Part shown: piece by piece, positions 1 through 7,679 of the stretch
Layout: the number at the start of each line of letters is the position of its first letter
Numbering within the stretch: position 1 is the stretch's first letter
The notes under the pieces: model-generated
What the model was told of the DNA's origin: nothing
The model's database searches: none
The model's input: the letters and a program-made list of their open reading frames with translations, nothing else
Translations under genes and position numbers: made by a program
NCBI RefSeq assembly: GCF_016917755.1
Contig: NZ_CP070326.1
Coordinates: 5,952,001 to 6,016,000 of the forward strand
Length of the DNA: 64,000 nucleotides
Reading direction: 5' to 3'
DNA from: Streptomyces noursei
GTDB lineage: Bacteria; Actinomycetota; Actinomycetes; Streptomycetales; Streptomycetaceae

Positions 1-1
1 G

Positions 2-1213
2 ATCAAGGTTGCCAACCCCGTCGTCGAGATCGATGGCGACGAGATGACCCGCATCATCTGGTCGTCCATCAGGGACCGGCTGATCCTCCCGTACCTCGAC
101 ATCGAGCTGAAGTACTTCGACCTCGGCATCGAGCACCGGGACGCCACCAGCGACCAGGTGACCGTCGATGCCGCGCACGCCATCCAGCGGTACGGAGTCG
201 GGGTGAAGTGCGCGACGATCACCCCGGACGAGGCCCGGGTCGAGGAGTTCAACCTCAAGGCGATGTACCGCTCGCCGAACGGCACCATCCGCAACATCCT
301 CGGCGGCGTGATCTTCCGCGAGCCCGTCATCATGGAGAACGTGCCCCGGCTGGTGCCCGGCTGGACCCGGCCCATCGTCGTCGGCCGCCACGCCTTCGGC
401 GACCAGTACCGCGCCACCGACCTGAAGGTCCCCGGCCCCGGCACGCTCACCCTGACCTTCGCCCCGGCGGACGGCGGCGAGCCGACCGAGCTGGAGGTGC
501 ACGAATTCCCGGGCGCCGGCGTGGCCCTGGCGATGTACAACCACGACGACTCGATCCGCGACTTCGCCCGGGCGTCGTTCCGCTACGGACTGGACCGCAA
601 CTATCCGGTCTACCTGTCCACGAAGAACACGATCCTGAAGAAGTACGACGGCCGCTTCAAGGACCTCTTCCAGGAGGTCTTCGACAGCGAGTTCCGGACC
701 GACTTCGAGGCCCGCGGCCTGACGTACGAACACCGGCTGATCGACGACATGGTGGCCGCCGCCCTGAAGTCGTCCGGCGGCTACGTCTGGGCCTGCAAGA
801 ACTACGACGGCGACGTCCAGTCCGACATCGTCGCCCAGGGCTTCGGCTCGCTCGGCCTGATGACGTCGGTGCTGATGACGCCCGACGGCCGGACCATCGA
901 GGCCGAGGCGGCGCACGGCACCGTCACCCGCCACTACCGCCAGCACCAGCAGGGCAAGGCCACCTCCACCAACCCCGTCGCCTCGGTCTTCGCCTGGACC
1001 CGCGGCCTGGCGCACCGCGGCAAGCTCGACGACACCCCGGAGGTGACCCGCTTCGCGCAGACCCTGGAGCGGGTCTGCGTGGAGACCGTCGAGGGCGGCC
1101 AGATGACCAAGGACCTGGCCCTGCTCATCGGCCCCGCCCAGCCCTGGCTCACCACCGACCAGTTCCTGGAGGCCCTGGACGCCGCCCTCCAGAAGGCGAT
1201 GGCGCCGGCCTGA
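2..1213 (+). CDS. icd: NADP-dependent isocitrate dehydrogenase, 5' truncated by window edge
   Basis: Oxidative decarboxylation of isocitrate to 2-oxoglutarate in the TCA cycle, giving NADPH; cytosolic homodimer of the eukaryote-like type II class. The frame is open from base 2 (IKVANPVVEIDGDEMTR), so only a few N-terminal residues and the start lie outside the window; the ATG at 44 is internal. Visible signatures are EIDGDEMTR near the start, the substrate loop SPNGTIRNILGG, the metal-binding stretch NYDGDVQSD and the AHGTVTRHYR block, whose Arg/His fit NADP rather than NAD. About 403 residues remain, near the usual 405. It is followed by mdh on the same strand after a 419-bp gap, so separate transcription is likely. 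Identification is secure. Confidence 0.96.
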   Translation: MKVANPVVEIDGDEMTRIIWSSIRDRLILPYLDIELKYFDLGIEHRDATSDQVTVDAAHAIQRYGVGVKCATITPDEARVEEFNLKAMYRSPNGTIRNILGGVIFREPVIMENVPRLVPGWTRPIVVGRHAFGDQYRATDLKVPGPGTLTLTFAPADGGEPTELEVHEFPGAGVALAMYNHDDSIRDFARASFRYGLDRNYPVYLSTKNTILKKYDGRFKDLFQEVFDSEFRTDFEARGLTYEHRLIDDMVAAALKSSGGYVWACKNYDGDVQSDIVAQGFGSLGLMTSVLMTPDGRTIEAEAAHGTVTRHYRQHQQGKATSTNPVASVFAWTRGLAHRGKLDDTPEVTRFAQTLERVCVETVEGGQMTKDLALLIGPAQPWLTTDQFLEALDAALQKAMAPA

Positions 1214-1632
1214 GTCCGCGCCGGCGCCGGCCGCCGTGCCTGGCCGGGATTCGCCCTCCCCAAAGAGCTGCCGAGGGAAAGGGGGGATTGCCCTCCCGGA
1301 TCCCGGGAATGCGCACCACAACCCCCCACGGGTGTGGCACAACCGCCGGCCGCCCGCGCTCCCCCTCCCACGAGCGGGCGGCCGTCGCCCCTCCCTGATC
1401 GGGCCGCTCCGCCGGCCGTCCGCGCGGCGGTCGCCGAGGTGGTCCGGTCGGGGTCGGCGTGACGGCCGGTGAGGTGTCCCACACCGGCCCGTCACTTGCG
1501 CCGGGCGGGGGTCCGATAGCCTGACGGCCGGGTCTCTCGATACCAAGAGACCTTGATAGATGGGCAGGGACACCCACCGCCACCCAAGGTGGTCCAGGGG
1601 CTTGCCCCCGGAATACCGCGCAGGAGATCGCC
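1214..1632 (+). promoter_or_regulatory. Noncoding gap icd-mdh with candidate mdh promoter and small inverted repeat
   Basis: No convincing gene in these 419 bases. A candidate promoter has TTGCGC (1496-1501) and TAGCCT (1517-1522), but the 15-nt spacer is short. Just downstream GGTCTCT (1531-1537) and AGAGACC (1546-1552) form a 7-bp inverted repeat in the presumed mdh leader. A Shine-Dalgarno AGGAG (1622-1626) sits 6 nt before the mdh ATG. The promoter call is tentative; the inverted repeat and ribosome site are read directly. Confidence 0.4.
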
Positions 1633-2622
1633 ATGACCCGCACTCCCGTCAACGTCACCGTGACCGGCGCCGCCGGCCAGATCGGTTACGCCCTTCTCTT
1701 CCGCATCGCCTCCGGCCATCTGCTCGGCGCGGACGTGCCGGTCAAGCTGCGCCTGCTGGAGATCCCGCAGGGTCTCAAGGCCGCCGAGGGCACCGCGATG
1801 GAGCTGGACGACTGCGCCTTCCCGCTGCTCCAGGGCATCGAGATCACCGACGACCCGAACGTGGCCTTCGACGGCGCCAACGTCGCGCTGCTGGTCGGCG
1901 CCCGCCCCCGCACCAAGGGCATGGAGCGCGGCGACCTGCTGGAGGCCAACGGCGGCATCTTCAAGCCGCAGGGCAAGGCCATCAACGACCACGCCGCGGA
2001 CGACATCAAGGTCCTGGTCGTCGGCAACCCCGCCAACACCAACGCGCTGATCGCCCAGGCCGCCGCCCCGGACGTACCGCGCGAGCGCTTCACCGCGATG
2101 ACCCGCCTGGACCACAACCGCGCGGTCACCCAGCTCGCCCAGAAGACCGGCACCCCGGTGTCCGAGATCCACCGCCTGACCATCTGGGGCAACCACTCGG
2201 CCACCCAGTACCCGGACATCTTCCACGCCACGGTCGCCGGCAAGAACGCCGCGGAGACCGTCAACGACGAGAAGTGGCTGGCCGACACCTTCATCCCGAC
2301 CGTCGCCAAGCGCGGCGCGGCGATCATCGAGGCCCGCGGCGCGTCCTCCGCGGCCTCCGCGGCCAACGCCGCCATCGACCACGTCCACACCTGGGTCAAC
2401 GGCACCGCCGACGGCGACTGGACCTCCATGGGCATCCCCTCGGACGGCTCCTACGGCGTCCCGGAGGGCCTGATCTCCTCCTTCCCCGTCACCACCAAGG
2501 ACGGCAAGTACGAGATCGTCCAGGGCCTGGAGATCAACGAGTTCTCCCGCACGCGCATCGACGCCTCCGTCAAGGAGCTGACGGAGGAGCGCGAGGCGGT
2601 TCGCGCGCTCGGCCTGATCTGA
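1633..2622 (+). CDS. mdh: Malate dehydrogenase
   Basis: NAD-dependent interconversion of malate and oxaloacetate in the TCA cycle, cytosolic. The 329-residue product has the Rossmann motif TGAAGQIGYALLF at residues 10-22, the substrate-binding segment GARPRTKGMERGDLL, the NPANTNA segment and the catalytic histidine in IWGNHSATQYPD. Length and motifs fit the LDH-like MDH class of actinobacteria (cytosolic-type MDH). The ATG at 1633 follows AGGAG by 6 nt. A perfect 13-bp hairpin terminates it, so it appears monocistronic. No anomalies seen. Confidence 0.97.
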   Translation: MTRTPVNVTVTGAAGQIGYALLFRIASGHLLGADVPVKLRLLEIPQGLKAAEGTAMELDDCAFPLLQGIEITDDPNVAFDGANVALLVGARPRTKGMERGDLLEANGGIFKPQGKAINDHAADDIKVLVVGNPANTNALIAQAAAPDVPRERFTAMTRLDHNRAVTQLAQKTGTPVSEIHRLTIWGNHSATQYPDIFHATVAGKNAAETVNDEKWLADTFIPTVAKRGAAIIEARGASSAASAANAAIDHVHTWVNGTADGDWTSMGIPSDGSYGVPEGLISSFPVTTKDGKYEIVQGLEINEFSRTRIDASVKELTEEREAVRALGLI

Positions 2623-2647
2623 GCCGGCGCCCGTCGCACCACCCCAC

Positions 2648-2681
2648 CGAGCCCGTACGGCCCAACCGCCGTACGGGCTCG
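2648..2681 (+). terminator. mdh terminator hairpin
   Basis: Perfect 13-bp stem CGAGCCCGTACGG / CCGTACGGGCTCG with an 8-nt loop, 25 nt after the mdh stop. No long T run follows, as usual for Streptomyces. Confidence 0.85.
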
Positions 2682-2857
2682 TCCCGTTGACGGCGCGTCG
2701 TGAGCCGATAACGCGCTGACACGACGGCCTCCGCTCCTCTATGCTGCGATGCCTTCACACGTCCGGGTGACGGTGCGCGCCGGCGGAACCGCCCCACCGC
2801 GCCGGCGCGTTGTGACGGATACGCGGTGGCACGCAACGGCACGTACGGGGGAGGCCG

Positions 2858-4672
2858 ATGACTGGGAACGAGGTGCCCGCGCAGCCGGGGGGCCGGCCAC
2901 GATTGCGCAAGGAATCCGCGGGCGCTGCGGCGCCCGCACCGCTCCACACGACCCCGCCCGGGGCCAGCGAGGCCACCCGCCTGCTGTGTGCCGGGACGTA
3001 CCTCGACGAGACCTTCCGCGACGCCGTCATCGACGAGCTCTACGTCCACGAGGAGCGGTTCGCCGCCCCCTCCCTGGGCATCGACGCGGCCCGGGTGCTC
3101 GCCCACGCCCTGCGCGCCCGCCGGCTCGAACTCGGCTGGTCGGCGGCGATCCTGCTGGTGTGGATCGTGGCCGTCCCACTGTCCCAGGGGATGGCGACGG
3201 CCTACCTCGGCCCGGTCGTCCTGCTGGGCCTGGCGCGTTTCGTCCGCGGGCTGTCGGCGACGTCGTGGTGGGCCCGGTCCTTCTCCTTCGTCCTGCGGTG
3301 GTACGCCCGGATCTCGCTGACGCTCTTCGTGGTGGGCCTGGCGCTGCTGGCCTTCGCCAGCAGCCTGCCGCGGTTCCTGCCGGCGCTGTCGCCGCTCGCC
3401 CTGATCGACGCCCTGCTCGCCGAGATCGGCGTCACGCAATCGTCGTCCTACGGCGGCGGATGGAGCGATCTGGGCGGTGCCTTGGGCACCTCGGACCTGG
3501 GCGTTCCGACCGTGTTCGCGATCTGGGTGGCGCTGCTGCTGCCGGTGCTGGTGGCCGTCCTGGTCGCGCTCCAGCGGGGCCAGTTCGCCCGCGCGCTGGC
3601 CCGCGAACTGTCCCGGGAGCGCTTCCCCGACGTGATGGCCGACCCGGCCGAGCGCGCCGAGGGCCTGCGCTTCCAGCGGCTGCGCGAGCGGGTGCGGACC
3701 GAGCAGCACGGGCCGCTGGTGATGTACCGCCCCGGTGACCCGTTCTGCGGTGCCGGCGAGCCGTTCAAACCCTGGTCGCTGTCAGTGGAGTTGGTCCCCC
3801 GGGCCGACGGCACCGCCGTGCCGCTGGACAACGGCGAGATCCTCGCCCGGATCGTCCCCCTCGTCGAGGCGCTGCGGGTGCCGTCCGGCTCACCGGCGAT
3901 GGCGGACGCGGTCCGCGACCGGCTGCGCGCCCTGGAAGTCGACCAGTGCGTCTTCCTTCCGGTCGACGGCCTGCCGACCCGCGCCGCCGCGCCGTACGAC
4001 CCGGTGGCCTTCGAGGCGCACCGGGTCGCCGCGCTGGAGGAGGGCGGCGAGACCCGCCGGCACTTCCTGCGGATCCGGGTCGGCGGTTGGCATGAGGGCG
4101 TGGTCACCACGGTCTTCGTCCGGGTCCACACCCAGGGCGGCATGCTGATGATGGAGGTGGCGCCGCACGTGCTGTGGCCGCTGCGCCCGCTCTTCCAGGA
4201 CGCCGACCGGATCGCCCACCAGTACCGTCACCACCACCACTTCGGCAAGGCGGTCTGGGCGCTGACCCGCAGCCCCCGCAGCGCCGGCGAGGCCCTGCTC
4301 ACCCTGCTGCGCGGAGCGGGCGGCGGATGGCGCCTGGCCACCGAGGGCCACGGCGCCGCCCTCCCGGAGGGCCCCGCCGCGGCCGTCCGCGAACTGGGCT
4401 CGATCGGCGAGGCGTCGCTCTTCCAATACATGGACGTCGCCCGCTACTTGAAGACCATCCAGCAGCGGGTGGCGGCCGGGGTGAAGAGCGCGCTGCACGA
4501 GGCGGGCTACCAGACCGCCGAGTTCGAGCAGCGCATCGTGCACGTCGCCGACGGTGGGGTCTACGTCGAGTCCGCGCAGGGCGCCGTCGGCATCGGCGAC
4601 CACAACACCATCACCAACAACGGCGACCCCGCTCCCAAGAGCGACTCCGCCTCCCCGAAGGGCAGGTCCTGA
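2858..4672 (+). CDS. Membrane protein with C-terminal RHIM-like (amyloid-signalling-type) motif
   Basis: 604 residues, function not recognised. The first ~90 residues are hydrophilic. Hydrophobic helices lie at about 93-112, 114-128, 150-170 and 217-240, followed by a ~330-residue soluble domain with no family I can name. The extreme C-terminus (residues 568-589) carries QGAVGIGDHNTIT, then a polar tail. The core VGIGDHNTIT resembles the RHIM/BASS3 type of functional-amyloid motif (I/V-Q/G-I/V-G-x-x-N-x-I/M). A near copy is at the N-terminus of the next protein, whose GTG starts one base after this stop, so the two are almost certainly co-translated and probably interact. The start is the ATG with GGGGAGG upstream. 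Gene reality is clear; the signalling role is inference. Confidence 0.85.
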   Translation: MTGNEVPAQPGGRPRLRKESAGAAAPAPLHTTPPGASEATRLLCAGTYLDETFRDAVIDELYVHEERFAAPSLGIDAARVLAHALRARRLELGWSAAILLVWIVAVPLSQGMATAYLGPVVLLGLARFVRGLSATSWWARSFSFVLRWYARISLTLFVVGLALLAFASSLPRFLPALSPLALIDALLAEIGVTQSSSYGGGWSDLGGALGTSDLGVPTVFAIWVALLLPVLVAVLVALQRGQFARALARELSRERFPDVMADPAERAEGLRFQRLRERVRTEQHGPLVMYRPGDPFCGAGEPFKPWSLSVELVPRADGTAVPLDNGEILARIVPLVEALRVPSGSPAMADAVRDRLRALEVDQCVFLPVDGLPTRAAAPYDPVAFEAHRVAALEEGGETRRHFLRIRVGGWHEGVVTTVFVRVHTQGGMLMMEVAPHVLWPLRPLFQDADRIAHQYRHHHHFGKAVWALTRSPRSAGEALLTLLRGAGGGWRLATEGHGAALPEGPAAAVRELGSIGEASLFQYMDVARYLKTIQQRVAAGVKSALHEAGYQTAEFEQRIVHVADGGVYVESAQGAVGIGDHNTITNNGDPAPKSDSASPKGRS

Positions 4673-4673
4673 C

Positions 4674-5057
4674 GTGGCATCAGATGACACATCCGGCAAG
4701 GGCATCCACATCGGCAGCGTCCAGGGCGCCTTCGCCATCGGCGACCACAACACCGTCACCCACCACGGCGCCAACGTCCAGGGCGCCGGCGCGACCGTCG
4801 ACCCGGCCCACGAGGAGCTGCTGCGGGCCGTGCGTGCCCTGCGCGAGGACCTCGGCCGGGCCGTGGAGACCCCCGAGGTCCGGGCGCTGACCGCCGAACT
4901 CGCCGGCACCGAGGAGGAGATCACCGGTACCGGCGCCGCCGCCCCCGGCCGGCTGGCCCGGCTGCGCGAGGTGCTGACCGACGCGAGCGCCGTGGTGGGG
5001 CTGCTGTCCTCCGGTGCGGCGGTGGTGCAGTCGGTCGCCGCCCTCCTGGGGGGCTGA
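4674..5057 (+). CDS. Small helical protein with N-terminal RHIM-like motif
   Basis: 127 residues from a GTG one base after the upstream stop. Residues 11-32 hold IHIGSVQGAFAIGDHNTVT..., matching the upstream protein's C-terminal tail at 12 of 22 positions, including the invariant QGA and IGDHNT. Residues ~42-90 are charged, probably helical (two segments rich in Leu, Arg and Glu). Residues ~93-127 are a hydrophobic Ala/Val/Leu/Gly helix pair that could insert in or lie on a membrane. An amyloid-type motif fused to a short helical, membrane-active domain is the layout of several bacterial cell-death effectors; that reading is inference. It could instead be a small scaffold or regulatory subunit. 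Six bases separate it from the next GTG, so it is in the same operon. Confidence 0.8.
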   Translation: MASDDTSGKGIHIGSVQGAFAIGDHNTVTHHGANVQGAGATVDPAHEELLRAVRALREDLGRAVETPEVRALTAELAGTEEEITGTGAAAPGRLARLREVLTDASAVVGLLSSGAAVVQSVAALLGG

Positions 5058-5063
5058 CCGGCC

Positions 5064-5939
5064 GTGCCCGCAGGCTCCGGACCGCGCTGGAACCCTGACA
5101 CCCAGTCCTGGGAGACCGGCCCCACGCGTCCCACCCGCCCGTACACCGGCCCGATGCCGCCCCGCCCGGCCGCGCCGCCGACCGCCCCCGGGCCGACGGC
5201 CGGCCCCACCGCGCCCGCGTACCCGCCCGGCCCGTCGTACGACCCGGGCGCCGACACCCCGGGCGGGCCCGTCCCCGACCCGGCCGCCGGCCGCCGGACC
5301 CGGATCCTGATCGCCGGTGCGGTGGCCGCCGTCGTCGTGGTCGGTGCCGGCGGCGGCTACCTCCTGTGGGGCCGGGGTGCGGACGTCCGGCCGGCCGCCC
5401 GGCCGACGGCCTCGGCGAGCAGCGCCACCGCCGCCGCGCCGACCGGCCCCGCAACGGCCTCCGCGTCGCCCACCGCCTCCGCGTCCGCCACGTCCGTCCC
5501 CAGCGGCTACCACCTCGTCCACGACGAGAAGGGCTTCACGCTCGCGGTCCCCGACGGCTGGCAGCGCGAACTCCGCCCCACCGGGGTCTTCTACACCTCG
5601 CCGGACTCCCGCAGCCTGCTGCAGATCTTCCAGATCACCGAGCCCGACCTCACCCCGCGGCAGGCCCTGGAGCAGGCGTCCAAGGGGCTCTCCGGCAACC
5701 CCGGCTACAAGGAACTGGGCATCGAACCGCGCCAGGGTCCGGCCGGCGCCGGCGGTGTCCAGCTGACCTACGCCTACGACAGCGATCGCCTGGGCATCCG
5801 GGTCCAGGCTGTGGACTGCGCCTTCACCGTCCCCGACGGCCGCCAGTTCGCGGTCCTCGCCCTGGGGCCGGAGTCCGACTGGCCCCGGCAGGAGGGCGTC
5901 CAGCAGGTCGCCCTGGGGTCGTTCGCACCCACCGCCTGA
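5064..5939 (+). CDS. Membrane-anchored protein with proline-rich N-terminus
   Basis: 291 residues, family not named. Residues 1-75 are Pro/Thr/Gly-rich and cytosolic, starting with a PRWNPDTQSWE element. Residues ~83-103 (ILIAGAVAAVVVVGAGGGYL) are one transmembrane helix after RRTR, followed by an Ala/Ser/Thr-rich linker (~110-145) and an extracellular domain (~150-291) beginning YHLVHDEKGFTLAVPDGW. This layout is like the outer part of some Streptomyces kinase-associated or lipoprotein-like proteins. The GTG start lies 6 nt after the preceding stop, so it forms the third gene of the 2858-5939 operon. It lacks the shared RHIM-like motif. It could be a sensor or wall-contacting partner, which is inference. 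Confidence 0.75.
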   Translation: MPAGSGPRWNPDTQSWETGPTRPTRPYTGPMPPRPAAPPTAPGPTAGPTAPAYPPGPSYDPGADTPGGPVPDPAAGRRTRILIAGAVAAVVVVGAGGGYLLWGRGADVRPAARPTASASSATAAAPTGPATASASPTASASATSVPSGYHLVHDEKGFTLAVPDGWQRELRPTGVFYTSPDSRSLLQIFQITEPDLTPRQALEQASKGLSGNPGYKELGIEPRQGPAGAGGVQLTYAYDSDRLGIRVQAVDCAFTVPDGRQFAVLALGPESDWPRQEGVQQVALGSFAPTA

Positions 5940-5945
5940 GGGTTT

Positions 5946-5965
5946 GCGGCCCGGTCCCGGGCCGC
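5946..5965 (+). terminator. Terminator hairpin of the 2858-5939 operon
   Basis: GCGGCCCGG / CCGGGCCGC perfect stem starting 7 nt after the stop. It also lies next to the end of the opposing gene at 5970, so it may serve both directions. Confidence 0.7.
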
Positions 5966-5969
5966 GGCC

Positions 5970-6179
5970 CTAGCCGGGCAGCTCGGTCCGCTCCCACCAC
6001 TCGTAGACCGGCAGTCGGCCGTCGGCGGTGTCCCACTCCCGCGCGGTCGGCCGGAAGTGCTCGTAGCCGCCGCGGTACGGGACCTTCAGGTCGCCCCCTC
6101 CGGGCTCCACCTCGACGATCCGCTCGCTGATCCCCTCGGGACCGCCCTGGAGTACTGCCTTGGGTGCCTTGCTCGCCAT
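5970..6179 (-). CDS. Small conserved hypothetical protein
   Basis: 69 residues, beginning MASKAPKAVLQGGPEG and ending in YEWWERTELPG. It looks like one of the short Streptomyces DUF proteins with the LQGGPE opening, but I cannot assign a family with certainty and no function is known to me. It is soluble, without membrane segments or cysteines. There is no clear Shine-Dalgarno; GACACT lies close upstream, which would suit a leaderless transcript. It ends opposite the operon terminator at 5946-5965. Confidence 0.65.
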   Translation of the reverse strand: MASKAPKAVLQGGPEGISERIVEVEPGGGDLKVPYRGGYEHFRPTAREWDTADGRLPVYEWWERTELPG

Positions 6180-6237
6180 GGCGGCAGTGTCTCGCGCGGC
6201 CCGGGGCCGTCCGGGGCGGCTCGCCGGGAGCCGGCCG

Positions 6238-6607
6238 TCAGTCCCGGGGGAAATCCTCCGTCGAGAGGGTCATGCCGAGGATGGTGTCGGTGAGGTCGAT
6301 TGGTTCGCCGTAGGGGACGGTGACGTCGTTCTCGTAGTCGTCGTCCTTGGGATCGGTGAAGACGCGGCATCGGCCGAGGTAGGGGTCGGCGATGATGTAG
6401 ACGGGGACTTCGGCGGTGGCATAGGCCGTCTTCTTGGGGCCGTAGTCGTTCACCCCCGTCCCCTTGGAGATGACCTCCGCCACGAGCTCGACGTCCTGGT
6501 AGCGCCAGCGGCCGTTCTCCTTCTTGGCGCCGTCGACGAGCTTGGCGACGTCCGGGCAGAAGGCATTGTCCTCGTCCTCGGAGGGGAAATCGATCCGCGG
6601 CTCGGCG
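6238..6607 (-). pseudogene. Uma2-family (DUF820) nuclease-like gene, 5' end missing
   Basis: Reading the minus strand from about 6607 gives the C-terminal two-thirds of a Uma2 protein: PRIDFPSEDEDNAFCPDV, then GRWRYQDVELVAEVIS, then KTAYATAEVPVYIIADP and a DPKDDDYENDVTVPYGE tail. Uma2 proteins are about 185 residues with a PD-(D/E)xK-like fold; here about 120 remain and the N-terminal part is lost where the next gene ends (6608). The only in-frame start is a GTG at 6483, inside the conserved core, leaving 81 residues. The frame upstream stays open but has no start and overlaps the 6608-7390 gene. I read it as a decayed remnant, probably not functional. Confidence 0.7.
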
Positions 6608-7390
6608 TCACGCGGCCTGGGTGCGGTTCTCCAGGGCGGTGATGTCGACGGTCTGGCCGGGGGCCGGGGTGTGCGAGGGGACCGGCCGGTCGTAGTTGCT
6701 GAGCAGGATGGTGCTGCTCTCGTCGTCGACCTGGGTGGTGATCTTCAGCGGATAGTGGGTGCCCTTGATCGCGACGTAGACGGTCTGGGTGGCGTCCTCG
6801 GTCTTCTTGACGATGGGCAGGACCCGGGTGCCCTCGTGGGTGGTGGGTCGGCCCTTGCTGAGGGTGACCGCGGGGGGTGACGGCTGATCGGGCGCGGGGG
6901 GCTGCGGGGTCACCGACTTCTGGAAGGCGTTCAGGTCGCAGGCGGTGGCCAGGCTCTGCAGGAAGGCGTCGTCGGTGGTGCCGTGGAGGAAGCGGTCCTG
7001 GTAGTTGCGGGCCGCCGTGCTGCCCTCGTCGCCGGGCAGCTGGCTCTTCCAGTAGGCGGCGTCGGGCTTCAGCCAGACGTCCTTGCCGCGTTTGATCAGG
7101 TCGACCCGGCCGAGCTTGCCCTTGTTGATGTTGCCGTTGCAGTTCCCGTCCTGGTCGAGGGTGAGGTCGAGCTTGGTCTCGTCGGTGGAGGTCTCGGTGC
7201 GCATGCGCAGGGATTTCGCGCCGAGGAGGCTGTGCAGGGCGTCGTCGGAGATCTCCTGGGCGGATTTGTGGGCGAGGTCGCCCTCGTCGCCCGGGTCGTC
7301 GGCCGGGACCGCGGCGATGCAGGTGGCGGTCAGGGCCGCCCCGGCCGCGCCGCAGGCCAGGGCGGTGAGGGAGCGGCGTCTGCGGGTCAT
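6608..7390 (-). CDS. Secreted protein, lipoprotein-like
   Basis: 260 residues. MTRRRRSLTALACGAAGAALTA at the N-terminus is an export signal; LTATC could be a weak lipobox (Thr at -1 is unusual), otherwise cleavage near AVPA. The mature part starts with an acidic DDPGDEGD and holds paired segments (TETSTDETKLDLTLDQDG; DVWLKPDAAYWK) like the LppX/LprG-type lipid-binding or DUF-type lipoproteins of actinobacteria; this relation is a tentative pattern match. Pro-rich stretch QPPAPDQPSPP near residue 165. Divergent from the betaine operon across a 289-bp gap. Its stop abuts the Uma2 remnant. Confidence 0.75.
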   Translation of the reverse strand: MTRRRRSLTALACGAAGAALTATCIAAVPADDPGDEGDLAHKSAQEISDDALHSLLGAKSLRMRTETSTDETKLDLTLDQDGNCNGNINKGKLGRVDLIKRGKDVWLKPDAAYWKSQLPGDEGSTAARNYQDRFLHGTTDDAFLQSLATACDLNAFQKSVTPQPPAPDQPSPPAVTLSKGRPTTHEGTRVLPIVKKTEDATQTVYVAIKGTHYPLKITTQVDDESSTILLSNYDRPVPSHTPAPGQTVDITALENRTQAA

Positions 7391-7523
7391 CTCGGCACCT
7401 CCCGTCGGGAGGGGCTCCCGGGGGCCGCGGTGGGCCGCCCGGAAGGCTCCCGGGTGGGCATACGGCTATTTAGCGTACTTTCCGGCCTATTCGGGCGCAT
7501 GTGGAGGGGTCGGGCGTCCCGGG

Positions 7524-7627
7524 GTGACTCGTGTCACTTTCGATGAATGTTTGGGCATAGGAACGGAGCTTTGGGTTAGGGGTCCCGGTTGCTGGCGGGT
7601 CAGCGGTCGCATCAGTGGTGATCACTG
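7524..7627 (+). promoter_or_regulatory. Two inverted repeats upstream of the betaine operon
   Basis: In the 289-bp divergent gap, GTGAC-TCGT-GTCAC (7524-7537) and CAGTG-GTGAT-CACTG (7613-7627) are inverted repeats, the second containing the 8-bp palindrome GTGATCAC. They flank a lower-G+C stretch likely to hold promoters. They could bind an osmotic or choline-responsive regulator encoded elsewhere; no BetI-like gene lies in the window. Confidence 0.45.
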
Positions 7628-7679
7628 GGGCCCGGGCCGTCGGCGCAACACATCGGTAAGCGAAAGGCAGAAGATCGTC

